In this document: positions 1 to 8,202 of the stretch, piece by piece
Numbering within the stretch: position 1 is the first letter of the stretch
Layout of the letters: each line of letters starts with the position of its first letter
From: Mesobacillus maritimus
GTDB lineage: Bacteria; Bacillota; Bacilli; Bacillales; Cytobacillaceae
Assembly (NCBI RefSeq): GCF_019749255.1
Contig: NZ_JACWFH010000025.1
Span: 44,160 to 108,159, forward strand
DNA length: 64,000 nt
Reading direction: 5' to 3'
Program-made: the position numbers and the translations under genes
Notes under the pieces: model-generated
Database searches by the model: none
What the model was told of the DNA's origin: nothing
Seen by the model: only the letters and a program-made list of their open reading frames with translations

Positions 1-1
1 T

Positions 2-211
2 TATGAGAAACAACAAGGAGATTTTGTCTATGTCTATGACAAGCCCTCTCAAAGACATTATGAGAACCAGCAAGAAGATTTTGTCTATGACAAGCGCTCT
101 CAAAGACATTATGAGAACCAGCAAGAAGATTTTGTCTATGACAAGCGCTCTCAAGGACATTATGAGAACCAGCAAGAAGATTTTGTCCATGACAAACTCT
201 CTCGGATACGT
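2..211 (+). repeat. 51-bp direct tandem repeat, about four copies
   Basis: Near-identical 51-bp units lie at 59-109 and 110-160, preceded by a 57-bp unit with one extra VY dipeptide (2-58) and followed by a divergent partial unit from 161. The array probably continues to the left of the window. High identity between units makes copy number prone to slippage. Confidence 0.85.
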
Positions 212-265
212 TTAAAGGTATTCAAGGGTTTTATGTTTGTTTCCCCCCTAAGCACCTACACCTGA
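2..265 (+). CDS. C-terminal end of a tandem-repeat protein (5' end outside the window)
   Basis: The frame beginning at base 2 is open from the window edge to a TGA at 263-265. It encodes a hydrophilic 17-residue repeat, YENQQEDFVYDKRSQRH. A 19-residue variant (2-58) is followed by near-identical 51-bp copies at 59-109 and 110-160 and a degenerate copy from 161, then a short unrelated tail. The 51-bp period is a multiple of three and the variants keep the frame, as expected for coding repeats. A second open frame on the same strand (3-215) is lysine/serine-rich and starts and ends inside the repeats, so I prefer this one because it runs off the window edge. The function cannot be told; repetitive charged tails of this kind occur on surface and spore-associated proteins, but that is only a possibility. 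Confidence 0.45.
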   Translation, partial: YEKQQGDFVYVYDKPSQRHYENQQEDFVYDKRSQRHYENQQEDFVYDKRSQGHYENQQEDFVHDKLSRIRLKVFKGFMFVSPLSTYT

Positions 266-303
266 TAGACTTACACCGGATAGACTAGAAGGACTCTAAA
301 ATG

Positions 304-342
304 CAAAATAAAAAAACTTAGTCCAAAAAACTCGAACTAAGT
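304..342 (-). terminator. Rho-independent terminator of the M42 peptidase gene
   Basis: Seven-bp perfect stem (316-322 with 336-342). On the minus strand the stem is followed by a run of U, so it terminates the leftward gene ending at 384. Confidence 0.75.
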
Positions 343-383
343 CTTTCTATTTATAATTTCAAATTAAGTAAAGATTCCTCCAC

Positions 384-1433
384 TTACAAGAGCATTTCTG
401 ATTGCACGTAATGGTACAACAGCTTTGCTGTGTTTTCGATTGAATCTTGATGAGTTCTTTCAAAGGCGTGAGAAGAATCGATTCCTGGACCGACTAGGCC
501 GTGAACGATATCATGCCCAGCTCGTATCGCTGCAGAAGCATCTGATCCGTAGAAAGGGTAAACATCTAGTTTGTATCCAATGTCATTTTCCTTTGCAAGC
601 TGAACAAGTCTTTTTCTTAGTTCATAATGGTAAGGGCCACTCGCATCTTTTACACAAATGGAAACCGTGTATTCATCTGTCGATTGACCATCACCCATTG
701 CTCCCATATCCACAGCTAAATATTCAACCGTTTCAGGAGGGATATTTGAATTTCCACCATAACCAATTTCTTCATTATTCGAAATCAAAAAGTGAGTGGT
801 ATACGGTAACTCAATATTCTCTGTTTTAACTTGCTTAATGAGTTGAAGTAAAATTGCGACACTTGCTTTATCATCTAAATGACGGGATTTAATAAAGCCA
901 GACGGTGTGAGTTGAACTCGTGGATCAAAGGAGATAAAATCGCCAACCTCAATCCCTAGTGCCCTTACATCTTCAGCATTATGTACTTTTTCATCTAAGC
1001 GAATTTCCATATTATCTTGATTGCGTTCAGCTTTCCCGGCATCCTTATAAACATGGACAGAGGTTTGGTGCATTAATATCGTCCCGGTAAATTTCTTCCC
1101 TGCAGAAGTCTCGATTTCGCAATATTCGCCTTCAATGGAGTTATATTTAAAGCCACCGATTAAATCTAACTTCAAGCGACCACTAGATTTAATCTCTTTT
1201 ACAATTGCCCCAAGAGTATCAACATGCGCTGTCAGCATTCGATGGTTCTTTTCATCCTTCCCCGGTAAGGTTGCAATTAACGCCCCTTTGCGGTTCCTAC
1301 GGGTACCAACATTAAGTTCCTTAAAGAAGTTTTCAACAAATGTAATGACTTCATTGGTGTTCCCAGAAGGACTCGGGATGCTGACCAATTCCTTTAATAA
1401 CTGAAGTGTCTCTTTTGTATCTGGATAAGTCAA
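384..1433 (-). CDS. M42 family metallopeptidase (glutamyl/leucyl aminopeptidase type, YhfE/YtoP-like)
   Basis: A 349-residue cytoplasmic aminopeptidase of the M42 (FrvX/tetrahedral aminopeptidase) family, which trims peptides using two metal ions. Visible signature residues are the AHVD motif (H70, D72), the HLDDK motif near residue 187 (bridging Asp), the catalytic NNEE pair (E221/E222), VDMG near 242 and the closing ERTH histidine near 328. I place the start at a TTG (1431-1433): it follows GAAAGGAG by seven bases, and the resulting length matches B. subtilis YhfE-type proteins. The longer upstream reading to 1493 has no ribosome site and is not peptidase-like. The gene is transcribed alone and converges on the repeat-protein gene. 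The family call is firm; substrate preference is not. Confidence 0.85.
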   Translation of the reverse strand: MTYPDTKETLQLLKELVSIPSPSGNTNEVITFVENFFKELNVGTRRNRKGALIATLPGKDEKNHRMLTAHVDTLGAIVKEIKSSGRLKLDLIGGFKYNSIEGEYCEIETSAGKKFTGTILMHQTSVHVYKDAGKAERNQDNMEIRLDEKVHNAEDVRALGIEVGDFISFDPRVQLTPSGFIKSRHLDDKASVAILLQLIKQVKTENIELPYTTHFLISNNEEIGYGGNSNIPPETVEYLAVDMGAMGDGQSTDEYTVSICVKDASGPYHYELRKRLVQLAKENDIGYKLDVYPFYGSDASAAIRAGHDIVHGLVGPGIDSSHAFERTHQDSIENTAKLLYHYVQSEMLL

Positions 1434-1866
1434 AGCAAAGCTCCTTTCTATGTAAAAAACAAATTCCTTATTATTATAATGCTTTCCTGGCACAGAAGAT
1501 AATCAAAACGACTTCATTTTAGAAGTGAAAATTAAAGCAGAGCTCGGGATGATGTTCATCATATTATAAGTATTAAGTGTATTTCCCCATATTTCTACAA
1601 TTGGGTGGTTGCGTATGCACCTTTTTCCCTACCTTATGATTATATAGAAAGGGTGATTTTCAATGGTTTAAAAGCGAAATAGCTATATAAGACTTATTTT
1701 CCTTTGAAATCGAACCGCGAATAGTTATTTTTTACCTGTTTCGTAAATCGAAATTTGTCTAAAGGATGGGTAGTTTCCTCTATTTATATTATCCGAATAT
1801 TCTCTATAGAATAATAGATAAGAGATTTCTTTTACTAGAAATCAATATAAGCTGGAGGTTATGTGG
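1434..1866. other. Divergent intergenic region between the two peptidase genes
   Basis: 433 bases without a supported gene, holding the leaders of two divergent peptidase genes. It is AT-rich. An inverted repeat with six-base arms and a four-base spacer (TATTCT/AGAATA, 1798-1813) lies about 50 bases before the M14 start and could be an operator. A GATGA/TCATC hairpin lies at about 1548-1560. I see no convincing sigma-A promoter pair. Confidence 0.3.
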
Positions 1867-2919
1867 ATGAGTATGAAAAAGAAGGTTCTATCAATTTCTT
1901 TATCTGGTTTAATGGCGTTTGGGGCAGTGACAGCGGTGGGGCTTCCTGTTGGTGCGGTTGGAAATGGCCCGAATGTTGGAGGATCTATCCAGACATCAAT
2001 CTTACATACATATGAGAGCATGGTAGATTACCTTAAAGTTCAAGAGGCGAAGCAGAAGGCGTTGGAGTTAGAAGTCATCGGTCAAACGGTGAAGGGCCGC
2101 GATATTTATATGGCGAAATACATCTCCAACCCTGAAAACCCAACGATTTTATTTTTAACCCAACAACATGGCAACGAGCAGTTAACCACTGAAGGGGCGC
2201 TTGAATTTATTAAACACCTTGGTACCGGTAAAACAAAAGGGGTTCTAGATAATGTAAACATACTCGTGATTCCTATGTTAAACGCCGATGGTGCGATGGG
2301 GGATGTGAACTTCTCACTTGACGACTATCTTGCAGACGGAGACCGCCATCTAACACGTTATAATGCAGATGGTGTTGATATTAACCGTGAGCATGATAAA
2401 GCAACCGAAAATATGGTACCTGAAGCAAGAGTGTTACATGAAAATGTGTTCCAAAAATATGATATCGATTACATGATCGACCTGCATCACCAAGGAACGC
2501 GAAGTGCAACAGATGGGGAGCTAGTATCCGGCTCGATTCTTTATCCAACAAATTCAAATGTTGACCCAGACGTTCTAGAAGGTTCAAAAAAGTTAGGATC
2601 CATCGTCTATAATACCCTTGAACCAACTGGATGGGGACATATTGGAAAATATGTTGGAGGAACTGGCGCCAATATCGGCCGTAACGGTGCAGCTCTCCGC
2701 TATGACATTTCTACGCTTCTATTTGAAATGCGCGGGATGTCTGATCACTCTTATGAGTCCTATGCTCTTGGACAAAAGAGCAATGGCTATTTGATTAAAC
2801 AAACCATCAAAACATTAGATTCAACAGTAAGGGCCATTGCAGATGGGTCAATTGAAACAGCAGATACAAGCTTCTGGGATACCCTACCAGAGCAAAGGAA
2901 CTTACCAGCAGAAGAATAA
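1867..2919 (+). CDS. Secreted M14 family zinc carboxypeptidase
   Basis: A 350-residue exported metallocarboxypeptidase. The N-terminus (MSMKKK, then a hydrophobic stretch to about residue 31) is a Sec signal peptide. The M14 catalytic set is present: zinc ligands H101 and E104 in QHGNE, the substrate-binding arginine in DINRE (R174), the third zinc ligand in DLHHQG (about H207) and the general-base glutamate in FEMRG (E287). The start is chosen as the ATG at 1867, eight bases after GGAGG (1854-1858); an in-frame ATG at 1861 is only two bases from it. Proteins of this type release C-terminal residues from peptides or act on murein peptides; which applies here is not decidable. Monocistronic, with its own terminator. 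Confidence 0.88.
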   Translation: MSMKKKVLSISLSGLMAFGAVTAVGLPVGAVGNGPNVGGSIQTSILHTYESMVDYLKVQEAKQKALELEVIGQTVKGRDIYMAKYISNPENPTILFLTQQHGNEQLTTEGALEFIKHLGTGKTKGVLDNVNILVIPMLNADGAMGDVNFSLDDYLADGDRHLTRYNADGVDINREHDKATENMVPEARVLHENVFQKYDIDYMIDLHHQGTRSATDGELVSGSILYPTNSNVDPDVLEGSKKLGSIVYNTLEPTGWGHIGKYVGGTGANIGRNGAALRYDISTLLFEMRGMSDHSYESYALGQKSNGYLIKQTIKTLDSTVRAIADGSIETADTSFWDTLPEQRNLPAEE

Positions 2920-2938
2920 AATAAGAAACAAAGAGAAA

Positions 2939-2976
2939 ATCCCGTTTTGACCTATGGTTAAAACGGGATATTTTTT
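2939..2976 (+). terminator. Terminator after the M14 peptidase
   Basis: Perfect eight-bp stem CCCGTTTT/AAAACGGG (2941-2948 with 2960-2967) followed by a U-run. Confidence 0.85.
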
Positions 2977-3389
2977 ATATTCTAGTAATCTTGCATGTTT
3001 GTTTCTTATGTGAAGGATATACGTAAAATTATTTTGAAATTGTTTGTCAGAAAATTCACATTTTTATAAGGGCCCACTAATATATATCTAAAGTAAACAA
3101 GCATAAAGGGACATTTACTAGGAAGAACGATAATTGCTGTAGTTTGTACCAACATCATAATCCACCAAGGAATTCAATCATATAGCTTTAGAGGGAGGTT
3201 GTTTTCATAACATTTGTTTTAAAAATCCAAATGCCGAGTTTAATGGAAACAAGCAAGTTAGTAGGTCCTAAATAGGTTTGCTAGCTCTTTTTCAGGATTT
3301 TTAGGTTTTTATAAGGAGTGGTTTATTCAATTCCTTTGCAGTGATAAATACCGAATGCCGGGAGAAGAGCCTAATAAGGAGGGAATCAC
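2977..3389. other. Leader region of the fixABCX operon
   Basis: About 410 bases with no supported gene. A degenerate palindrome at 3044-3061 (TTGTCA...TTCACAT) resembles a Rex/Fnr-type box at 14 of 18 positions by eye, which is weak. No clear promoter pair is visible. The region ends in a strong AAGGAGGG ribosome site for the first fix gene. Confidence 0.25.
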
Positions 3390-4217
3390 ATGCTGCATAT
3401 TGTTGCCTGTATCAAACAGGTACCAGACACGAAAATCATTAAAATGAACCCAAAAACCAACACAATGGATCGCAGAACAGCACCAGCCATCTTGAATCCT
3501 TATGATGCTCATGCTGTTGAAGAAGCTGTCAGGTTAAGAGATAAATACGGGGGTACCGTTTCCGTTGTCACAATGGGGCCACCCCCAGCTGTTAAAGCCA
3601 TTAAGAAATGTATTGAAATCGGAGCCGACGAGGGCTATCTAATCACGGACCGTCGTTTTGCCGGAGCTGACACATTAGCCACTAGTTACGCAGTTACCAA
3701 AGCCATCGAAAAAATTTCTAAAATTAAACCGGTCGACCTGATTATCTGCGGGAAAATGACGATTGATGGAGATACCGGACAGGTAGGACCAGGAATTGCA
3801 AGAAGACTGGATATCCCACCGCTTACATCCGTAAACAAAGTCGTCGAGGTGAATCGAGAAGAAGGCAAGGCGATCGTTCATCGTAAGCTTGAAGACGGCT
3901 ATGAAGTCGTCCAATCTAGTTTACCTTGTTTGCTTTCGGTTGAAAAAACCATTAATGAAGTGCCATATTCACCATTTCCAAACATGTTAAAAGCAGCCCG
4001 ATATCAGCCTCATATTTGGTCTGTCGATGATTTGGAGGATGTTGATATTAAGCAGCTAGGATTAAAGGGATCTCCAACGATTGTTTCGAAGGTATGGGCT
4101 CCGCCAAAACCAGAAGGAGGGGAGATTCTAGAAGGTAGTTCACAAGACCAGGTAGAAAAATTACTAGCTGTTCTTCTCGAAAAGAAAGAATTGTTTCAAG
4201 CAAAGGAGGGTGTGTAA
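3390..4217 (+). CDS. fixA: Electron transfer flavoprotein beta subunit, FixA-type
   Basis: A 275-residue ETF beta subunit. It opens with ACIKQVPDT and carries the NPYDAHAVEEAVRLRDKYGG and ICGKMTIDGDTGQVGPG segments characteristic of the FixA/EtfB adenine-nucleotide-binding fold. With FixB it forms the heterodimer that carries electrons to the FixC quinone oxidoreductase. The start ATG follows AAGGAGGG by seven bases. The stop codon overlaps the next start by one base, so translation is coupled. First gene of a four-gene operon fixABCX (3390-6826). The gene family is clear; the physiological electron donor is not. Confidence 0.92.
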   Translation: MLHIVACIKQVPDTKIIKMNPKTNTMDRRTAPAILNPYDAHAVEEAVRLRDKYGGTVSVVTMGPPPAVKAIKKCIEIGADEGYLITDRRFAGADTLATSYAVTKAIEKISKIKPVDLIICGKMTIDGDTGQVGPGIARRLDIPPLTSVNKVVEVNREEGKAIVHRKLEDGYEVVQSSLPCLLSVEKTINEVPYSPFPNMLKAARYQPHIWSVDDLEDVDIKQLGLKGSPTIVSKVWAPPKPEGGEILEGSSQDQVEKLLAVLLEKKELFQAKEGV

Positions 4218-5251
4218 TGGATTTTAAAGATTATCAGGGAGTTTGGGTCTTTATTGAAGAAAAGGATGGTGAAATTCCCTCCGTTTCATTGGAGCTACTA
4301 GGTGCTGGGAGGAAACTTGCGGACAAACGTGGAGTCGAATTGGCTGGGATTTTGATTGGGGAGAACATTAAGCCATTAGCACAAACGGTGTTCGAGTATG
4401 GCGCAGATACGGTCTACATCTATGATCAGCCTATTTTTAAGCATTACCGCACTGAATCGTTTATGAAAGCATTACTTGATTGTTCAAATAAACATAAGCC
4501 TGAAATTATCTTGTTCGGAGCGACTTCAACAGGAAAGGACTTGGCAAGTGCGGTTGCGACCGATTTACCAACAGGGTTAACTGCTGATACGACAGAGTTA
4601 GATGTTGAAGAAGAAACCGGATTGTTATTGGCCAGTCGTCCTGCATTTGGGGGCAATATCATGGCCACGATCTTATGTAAAAAATACCGACCACAAATGG
4701 CTACCGTCCGTGCGAAAGTTATGAAAGCGTTGCCTCCACAACTTGGTCGAAGTGGAAAAATCATTGAGGAAAGCATTTCGTTACAAGAAGAAGACATTCG
4801 AACAAAAGTACTTGAAATTGTGAAGGAAACGACAAAGAAGGTAAGAATCGATGAGGCAGATATTATTGTTGCTGGTGGAAAAGGATTGGGAAGTCCTGAA
4901 GGCTTTCAGCTTGTTCACGAATTAGCCAATACGCTTGGTGGCGCTGTTGGTGCCAGCCGTGATGTCGTTGAAGCAGGTTGGATTGAACATCCTCATCAGG
5001 TTGGTCAAACGGGGGTTACGGTTACCCCGAAAATTTATATTGCGATTGGCATTTCTGGTGCCATTCAACATATTGTCGGCATGAAGAATTCCGGTTTAAT
5101 TATTGCAATTAATAAAGACAGCGAAGCACCTATTTTTGATGCCTGTCACTATGGCATTGTTGGCGATGCATTTGAAATTGTCCCAATTTTAATAGAACAA
5201 TTTAAAAAGGCTTTAACCAGAGAGGAGGTTAGTCATGTCAGAGAAGTTTGA
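4217..5251 (+). CDS. fixB: Electron transfer flavoprotein alpha subunit, FixB-type
   Basis: A 344-residue ETF alpha subunit. The C-terminal FAD domain (about residues 210-320) contains the AGGKGLGSPEGF element, the GASRDVVEAGW segment and the VGQTGVTVTPKIYIAIGISGA signature that binds FAD. The N-terminal half is the variable Rossmann-like domain. It starts within the stop codon of fixA and its 3' end overlaps fixC by 17 bases, a tightly coupled arrangement typical of subunits made in fixed ratio. Confidence 0.93.
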   Translation: MDFKDYQGVWVFIEEKDGEIPSVSLELLGAGRKLADKRGVELAGILIGENIKPLAQTVFEYGADTVYIYDQPIFKHYRTESFMKALLDCSNKHKPEIILFGATSTGKDLASAVATDLPTGLTADTTELDVEEETGLLLASRPAFGGNIMATILCKKYRPQMATVRAKVMKALPPQLGRSGKIIEESISLQEEDIRTKVLEIVKETTKKVRIDEADIIVAGGKGLGSPEGFQLVHELANTLGGAVGASRDVVEAGWIEHPHQVGQTGVTVTPKIYIAIGISGAIQHIVGMKNSGLIIAINKDSEAPIFDACHYGIVGDAFEIVPILIEQFKKALTREEVSHVREV

Positions 5252-6530
5252 TTGTATTGTCGTCGGGGCAGGACCTGCGGGGATTTCTTGTGCGCATGAA
5301 TTAGCAAAAGGCGGAGCGAAAGTGTTACTTCTTGAAAGGGGGGAGTATCCAGGGTCAAAAAATGTCATGGGGGGTGTCCTTTATCGAAAAATGATGGAAG
5401 ATATCGTTCCGGAATTTTATAAAGAAGCTCCACTAGAGCGTCCCGTTGTCGAGCAGCGGTTCATGATGATGGATAAAGAATCAGCGGTAACCTTTGGGTA
5501 TAAAGGGATGGAGTGGGCGAAGGAGCCTTACAATAATTTTACGGTGTTGCGTGCAAAATTTGACCAGTGGTTTGCCAGTAAAGCCGTGGAACAAGGGGCC
5601 GTGCTAGTCAATGAAACGGTTGTTCTAGAATGTATCGTGGAAGATGGCAAGGTTGTTGGGGTTAAAACAGATCGACCGAATGGGGAGGTTTATGCAGATG
5701 TCGTCGTGTTAGCGGATGGTGTCAACTCACTATTGGCCCAATCGCTTGGCTTCCATAAAGAATACCAGCCAGATGAAGTGGCCTTAGCGACCATGGAAGT
5801 GTTAAAGCTTGATAAAAAAATCATTGAAGACCGTTTTAATCTTGAAGAAAACCAAGGATGTACAATTGAATTATTTGGCGATGCCACCAAAGGAATCTTA
5901 GGGACAGGATTCCTCTATACAAACAAAGACTCGCTGAGCATCGGTGTCGGAACCCTTCTCTCTGGGTTAATTAAGCATAAAATTAAGCCATATGAACTCC
6001 TAGAATACGTTAAAAACCACCCGATGATTCGGCCTTATATCCAGGGAAGTGAATCCCAAGAATATTTGGCACATTTAATTCCTGAGGGCGGATTCAAGTC
6101 GATGGGAAAGATTGTCGGCAACGGAGTTATTGTCATCGGAGATGCCTCACAATTGGTCAATGCCATCCATCGTGAAGGCTCCAATCTGGCGATGACATCG
6201 GGTCGGTACGCAGCAGAAACAATCCTGTTAGCAAAGCAAGCAGGTGATTTCTCTGAAAACATGTTGGATACGTATCGGATGAGATTGATGTCTGGGTTTG
6301 TTGGTCAGGATATGCAGAAATACAAGGATTCTACACATCACTTTAATAAATTCCCACAATACTTTGACGAGTATATTCCGATGTTGAACAAAGCGGCTAG
6401 TCAAATGTTTACCGTTGACGGGATGTCAAAATGGGAGAAACAAAAAAAAATATGGAGTGATTTAGGTACTGGGAAAGAAAAAATGAAACTCGCTCGAGAT
6501 ATGTATCGAGCCTGGAAGGTGATTAAATAA
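5235..6530 (+). CDS. fixC: FixC, FAD-dependent ETF:quinone oxidoreductase
   Basis: A 431-residue flavoprotein of the FixC/ETF-QO family (E. coli FixC is of the same size). The dinucleotide-binding motif VGAGPAGISCAHELAKGG lies at about residues 9-26, and the second FAD contact, VIGDASQLVNAIHREGSN, at about residues 300-318. It accepts electrons from the FixAB flavoprotein and passes them to the quinone pool (menaquinone in bacilli) and to the partner ferredoxin FixX. Its ATG is preceded by GAGAGGAGG within the end of fixB. It ends by overlapping the start of fixX by one base. Confidence 0.92.
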   Translation: MSEKFDCIVVGAGPAGISCAHELAKGGAKVLLLERGEYPGSKNVMGGVLYRKMMEDIVPEFYKEAPLERPVVEQRFMMMDKESAVTFGYKGMEWAKEPYNNFTVLRAKFDQWFASKAVEQGAVLVNETVVLECIVEDGKVVGVKTDRPNGEVYADVVVLADGVNSLLAQSLGFHKEYQPDEVALATMEVLKLDKKIIEDRFNLEENQGCTIELFGDATKGILGTGFLYTNKDSLSIGVGTLLSGLIKHKIKPYELLEYVKNHPMIRPYIQGSESQEYLAHLIPEGGFKSMGKIVGNGVIVIGDASQLVNAIHREGSNLAMTSGRYAAETILLAKQAGDFSENMLDTYRMRLMSGFVGQDMQKYKDSTHHFNKFPQYFDEYIPMLNKAASQMFTVDGMSKWEKQKKIWSDLGTGKEKMKLARDMYRAWKVIK

Positions 6531-6826
6531 TGAGTGAACAGAAAAAAGGTCAGTCTATCGAAGAAAAGCAATACCTTGTTCGCTTTAACGCTGATACGAA
6601 ATCTCATCTTCATGTAAAAGATCCTGATATTTGTATGACAAGTTGTCCAGATAAAATTTGTACCATCTTTTGTCCAGCAGAAATTTATAAATGGGAAGAC
6701 ATCAGAATGCATGTTGGCTATGAAGGGTGTCATGAGTGTGGAAGCTGTCGGATTGGTTGTCCACACCAAAATATTAAATGGGAGTATCCAAAGGGCGGTC
6801 ACGGTATTGTTTTTAGATTAGGATAA
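6530..6826 (+). CDS. fixX: FixX, ferredoxin-like protein
   Basis: A 98-residue iron-sulfur protein, the usual partner of FixC. It carries the canonical cluster-binding run CxxCxxCxxxCP (CHECGSCRIGCP, near residue 73) and an earlier cysteine set (C, x3, C, x4, C, x3, CP, near residues 35-50). Its presence completes the fixABCX set, implying electron transfer between NADH-linked flavoprotein, quinone and a low-potential carrier. Known FixABCX complexes bifurcate electrons; whether this one does is inference. Followed by a hairpin terminator. Confidence 0.92.
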   Translation: MSEQKKGQSIEEKQYLVRFNADTKSHLHVKDPDICMTSCPDKICTIFCPAEIYKWEDIRMHVGYEGCHECGSCRIGCPHQNIKWEYPKGGHGIVFRLG

Positions 6827-6930
6827 TGATAGGAGAGAGGGAGGGCTAGCTGATATAGCGGTCCTTCTTTTATATTCAAACGGAGCAGGATGATGGAATG
6901 GATTATGTACATTTTTCACATATGAGGCTA

Positions 6931-6966
6931 AAAAGGAAGGAAAGGTCTTATATTCCTTTTTTTTAT
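6931..6966. terminator. Bidirectional terminator between fixX and the leftward hypothetical gene
   Basis: Perfect eight-bp stem AAAAGGAA/TTCCTTTT (6931-6938 with 6953-6960) with a U-run on the plus strand. It sits between two converging genes. Confidence 0.6.
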
Positions 6967-7298
6967 TTGTGTTCAAAAATGGTAAATAGCTGGTCTTGCC
7001 TTGCTAACGCTTCTACATTCCGCAGTAGATCGCAGGCTTCATTAAAGGTTCGAACAAAGGGGGATTTAAAGAATGCTAGCTTGCAATTAAAATGACCATT
7101 TTCATTGGACGGGAAAACAACGACTCTCCAGTGAAAGGTTTCTACGTTCTTTTCGCAGCCTTCTAAGCCAATTAACCAATGGGTGCAATCACGCACATTC
7201 GCATATTTAGCTTCTTTTTGCATGGAAACGCGATCATTTTTGCAAATGTGAAACGGTAGTTTTTGATAAAACTCTCGGTAGTTTAAAGTTTCTGTCAT
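6963..7298 (-). CDS. Hypothetical protein, 111 residues
   Basis: A soluble protein with no signal peptide or membrane segment; I do not recognise the family. It contains several aromatic and cysteine residues (HICKND, DCTHW, GCEKN) and a C-terminal helical stretch. The start ATG (7298) follows AAGGAG by eight bases; an in-frame ATG six bases upstream is too close to that site. It converges on the fix operon and shares its terminator region. A shorter open frame on the opposite strand (6898-7095) lacks a ribosome site and was not called. Confidence 0.6.
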   Translation of the reverse strand: MTETLNYREFYQKLPFHICKNDRVSMQKEAKYANVRDCTHWLIGLEGCEKNVETFHWRVVVFPSNENGHFNCKLAFFKSPFVRTFNEACDLLRNVEALARQDQLFTIFEHK

Positions 7299-7530
7299 AC
7301 ACATCGCTCCTTATGTTTTATTTGAATCGGCAAGCGGCGGGGAGACTGTGCAGGGGTAATTTTTTTGAATGTAAGTATAGAGTTGCTTCTTTTATTATAT
7401 GCAGAAGGAGAAGAAAAGAGTTTTAGTTTTTTGAAAATTTAGATAAATAGGTGCGATATTTCGGTCTATAATGAAGTGGGAACAATCCAAACCCTTTTCT
7501 CGTTGAGATAGAGTCACGATATAATCTGGA

Positions 7531-7545
7531 TTATAATGATAATAA
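7531..7545 (+). promoter_or_regulatory. PerR-like box upstream of the methyltransferase gene
   Basis: TTATAATGATAATAA matches the B. subtilis PerR-box consensus TTATAATNATTATAA at all but one defined position. It overlaps a second AT-rich inverted repeat (TATAATC/GATTATA, 7520-7535) that also supplies plausible -10 hexamers. AT-rich DNA produces such sites by chance, so this is suggestive only. Confidence 0.35.
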
Positions 7546-7597
7546 CAACCGTAAAGTGTATTTATGGAAAAAAGTATACATAGACAAGGAGTACCCC

Positions 7598-8164
7598 ATG
7601 AATTCGAAAACTAAGTGGAATAGGAAATATCTGGAGCGTATAACTATTAAAGAAGAGGAGCCAAAGGCGAATGCTCGATTAAAGAGTCTGTCTGCTTCAC
7701 TAAAAGGAGGGAACGCCCTCGATCTTGCTTGTGGGCTAGGTGGGAATAGTTTTTTGTTGGCAGATCTAGGTTATGAGGTGCAAGCGTTAGATGTGTCCGA
7801 TGTGGCAGTTGATTTTATTCGTGAAAGAGCGATTCATCAACAACTTCCAATTAAGCCGGTTGTTTGTGACCTTACTGACTTGACCAACATTCCTATGGAC
7901 AGGAGCTCTTTTGATTTCGTTGTTATCACTTATTATTTGGACCGATTCATTTTCCCGTTTGTAAAAAGTATTGTGAACGATGATGGATATTTCTTTATGG
8001 AAACCTTTTATCGGTCTTCAAAGTGGGAGAACGAAGGAGTGTCGAATCAATACAAATTAGCGTCTCAGGAATTGTTAAATGAGTTTCGGGAGTGGAAGGT
8101 ACTTTTTTATGAGGAAAATGAAGAAGAAGGTAGACAAACAATCTTTTGTCAAAAAAACAGCTAA
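7598..8164 (+). CDS. Class I SAM-dependent methyltransferase
   Basis: A 188-residue Rossmann-fold methyltransferase. The SAM-binding motif I, LDLACGLGGNS, lies at residues 41-51, followed by motif II (ALDVSD) and the acidic post-II loop. The overall pattern resembles the TehB-like methyltransferases that act on small or oxyanion substrates, but the substrate is unknown. I start it at the ATG at 7598, six bases after AGGAG; the longer reading from 7556 has no ribosome site. It lies 38 bases before a lipoprotein gene on the same strand. Confidence 0.8.
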   Translation: MNSKTKWNRKYLERITIKEEEPKANARLKSLSASLKGGNALDLACGLGGNSFLLADLGYEVQALDVSDVAVDFIRERAIHQQLPIKPVVCDLTDLTNIPMDRSSFDFVVITYYLDRFIFPFVKSIVNDDGYFFMETFYRSSKWENEGVSNQYKLASQELLNEFREWKVLFYEENEEEGRQTIFCQKNS

Positions 8165-8202
8165 ATCATCAGTAAGAGAGAAGATGATTAGGGAGAGTGA
8201 TT

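Noticed and set aside
3-215. Open frame of about 70 residues across the tandem repeats (MRTSKKILSMTSALKDI units)
   Set aside because: It begins and ends within the repeats and lacks a ribosome site. The frame starting at base 2 is open from the window edge and extends past the repeats to a stop at 265.
3044-3061. Rex box upstream of fixABCX
   Set aside because: Four mismatches to the 18-base consensus and a distance of more than 300 bases from the first gene make this too weak to call.
6898-7095. Plus-strand open frame overlapping the hypothetical gene at 6963-7298
   Set aside because: No ribosome site, and the first part lies in a terminator hairpin. The minus-strand frame has AAGGAG at the correct distance and a longer reading.
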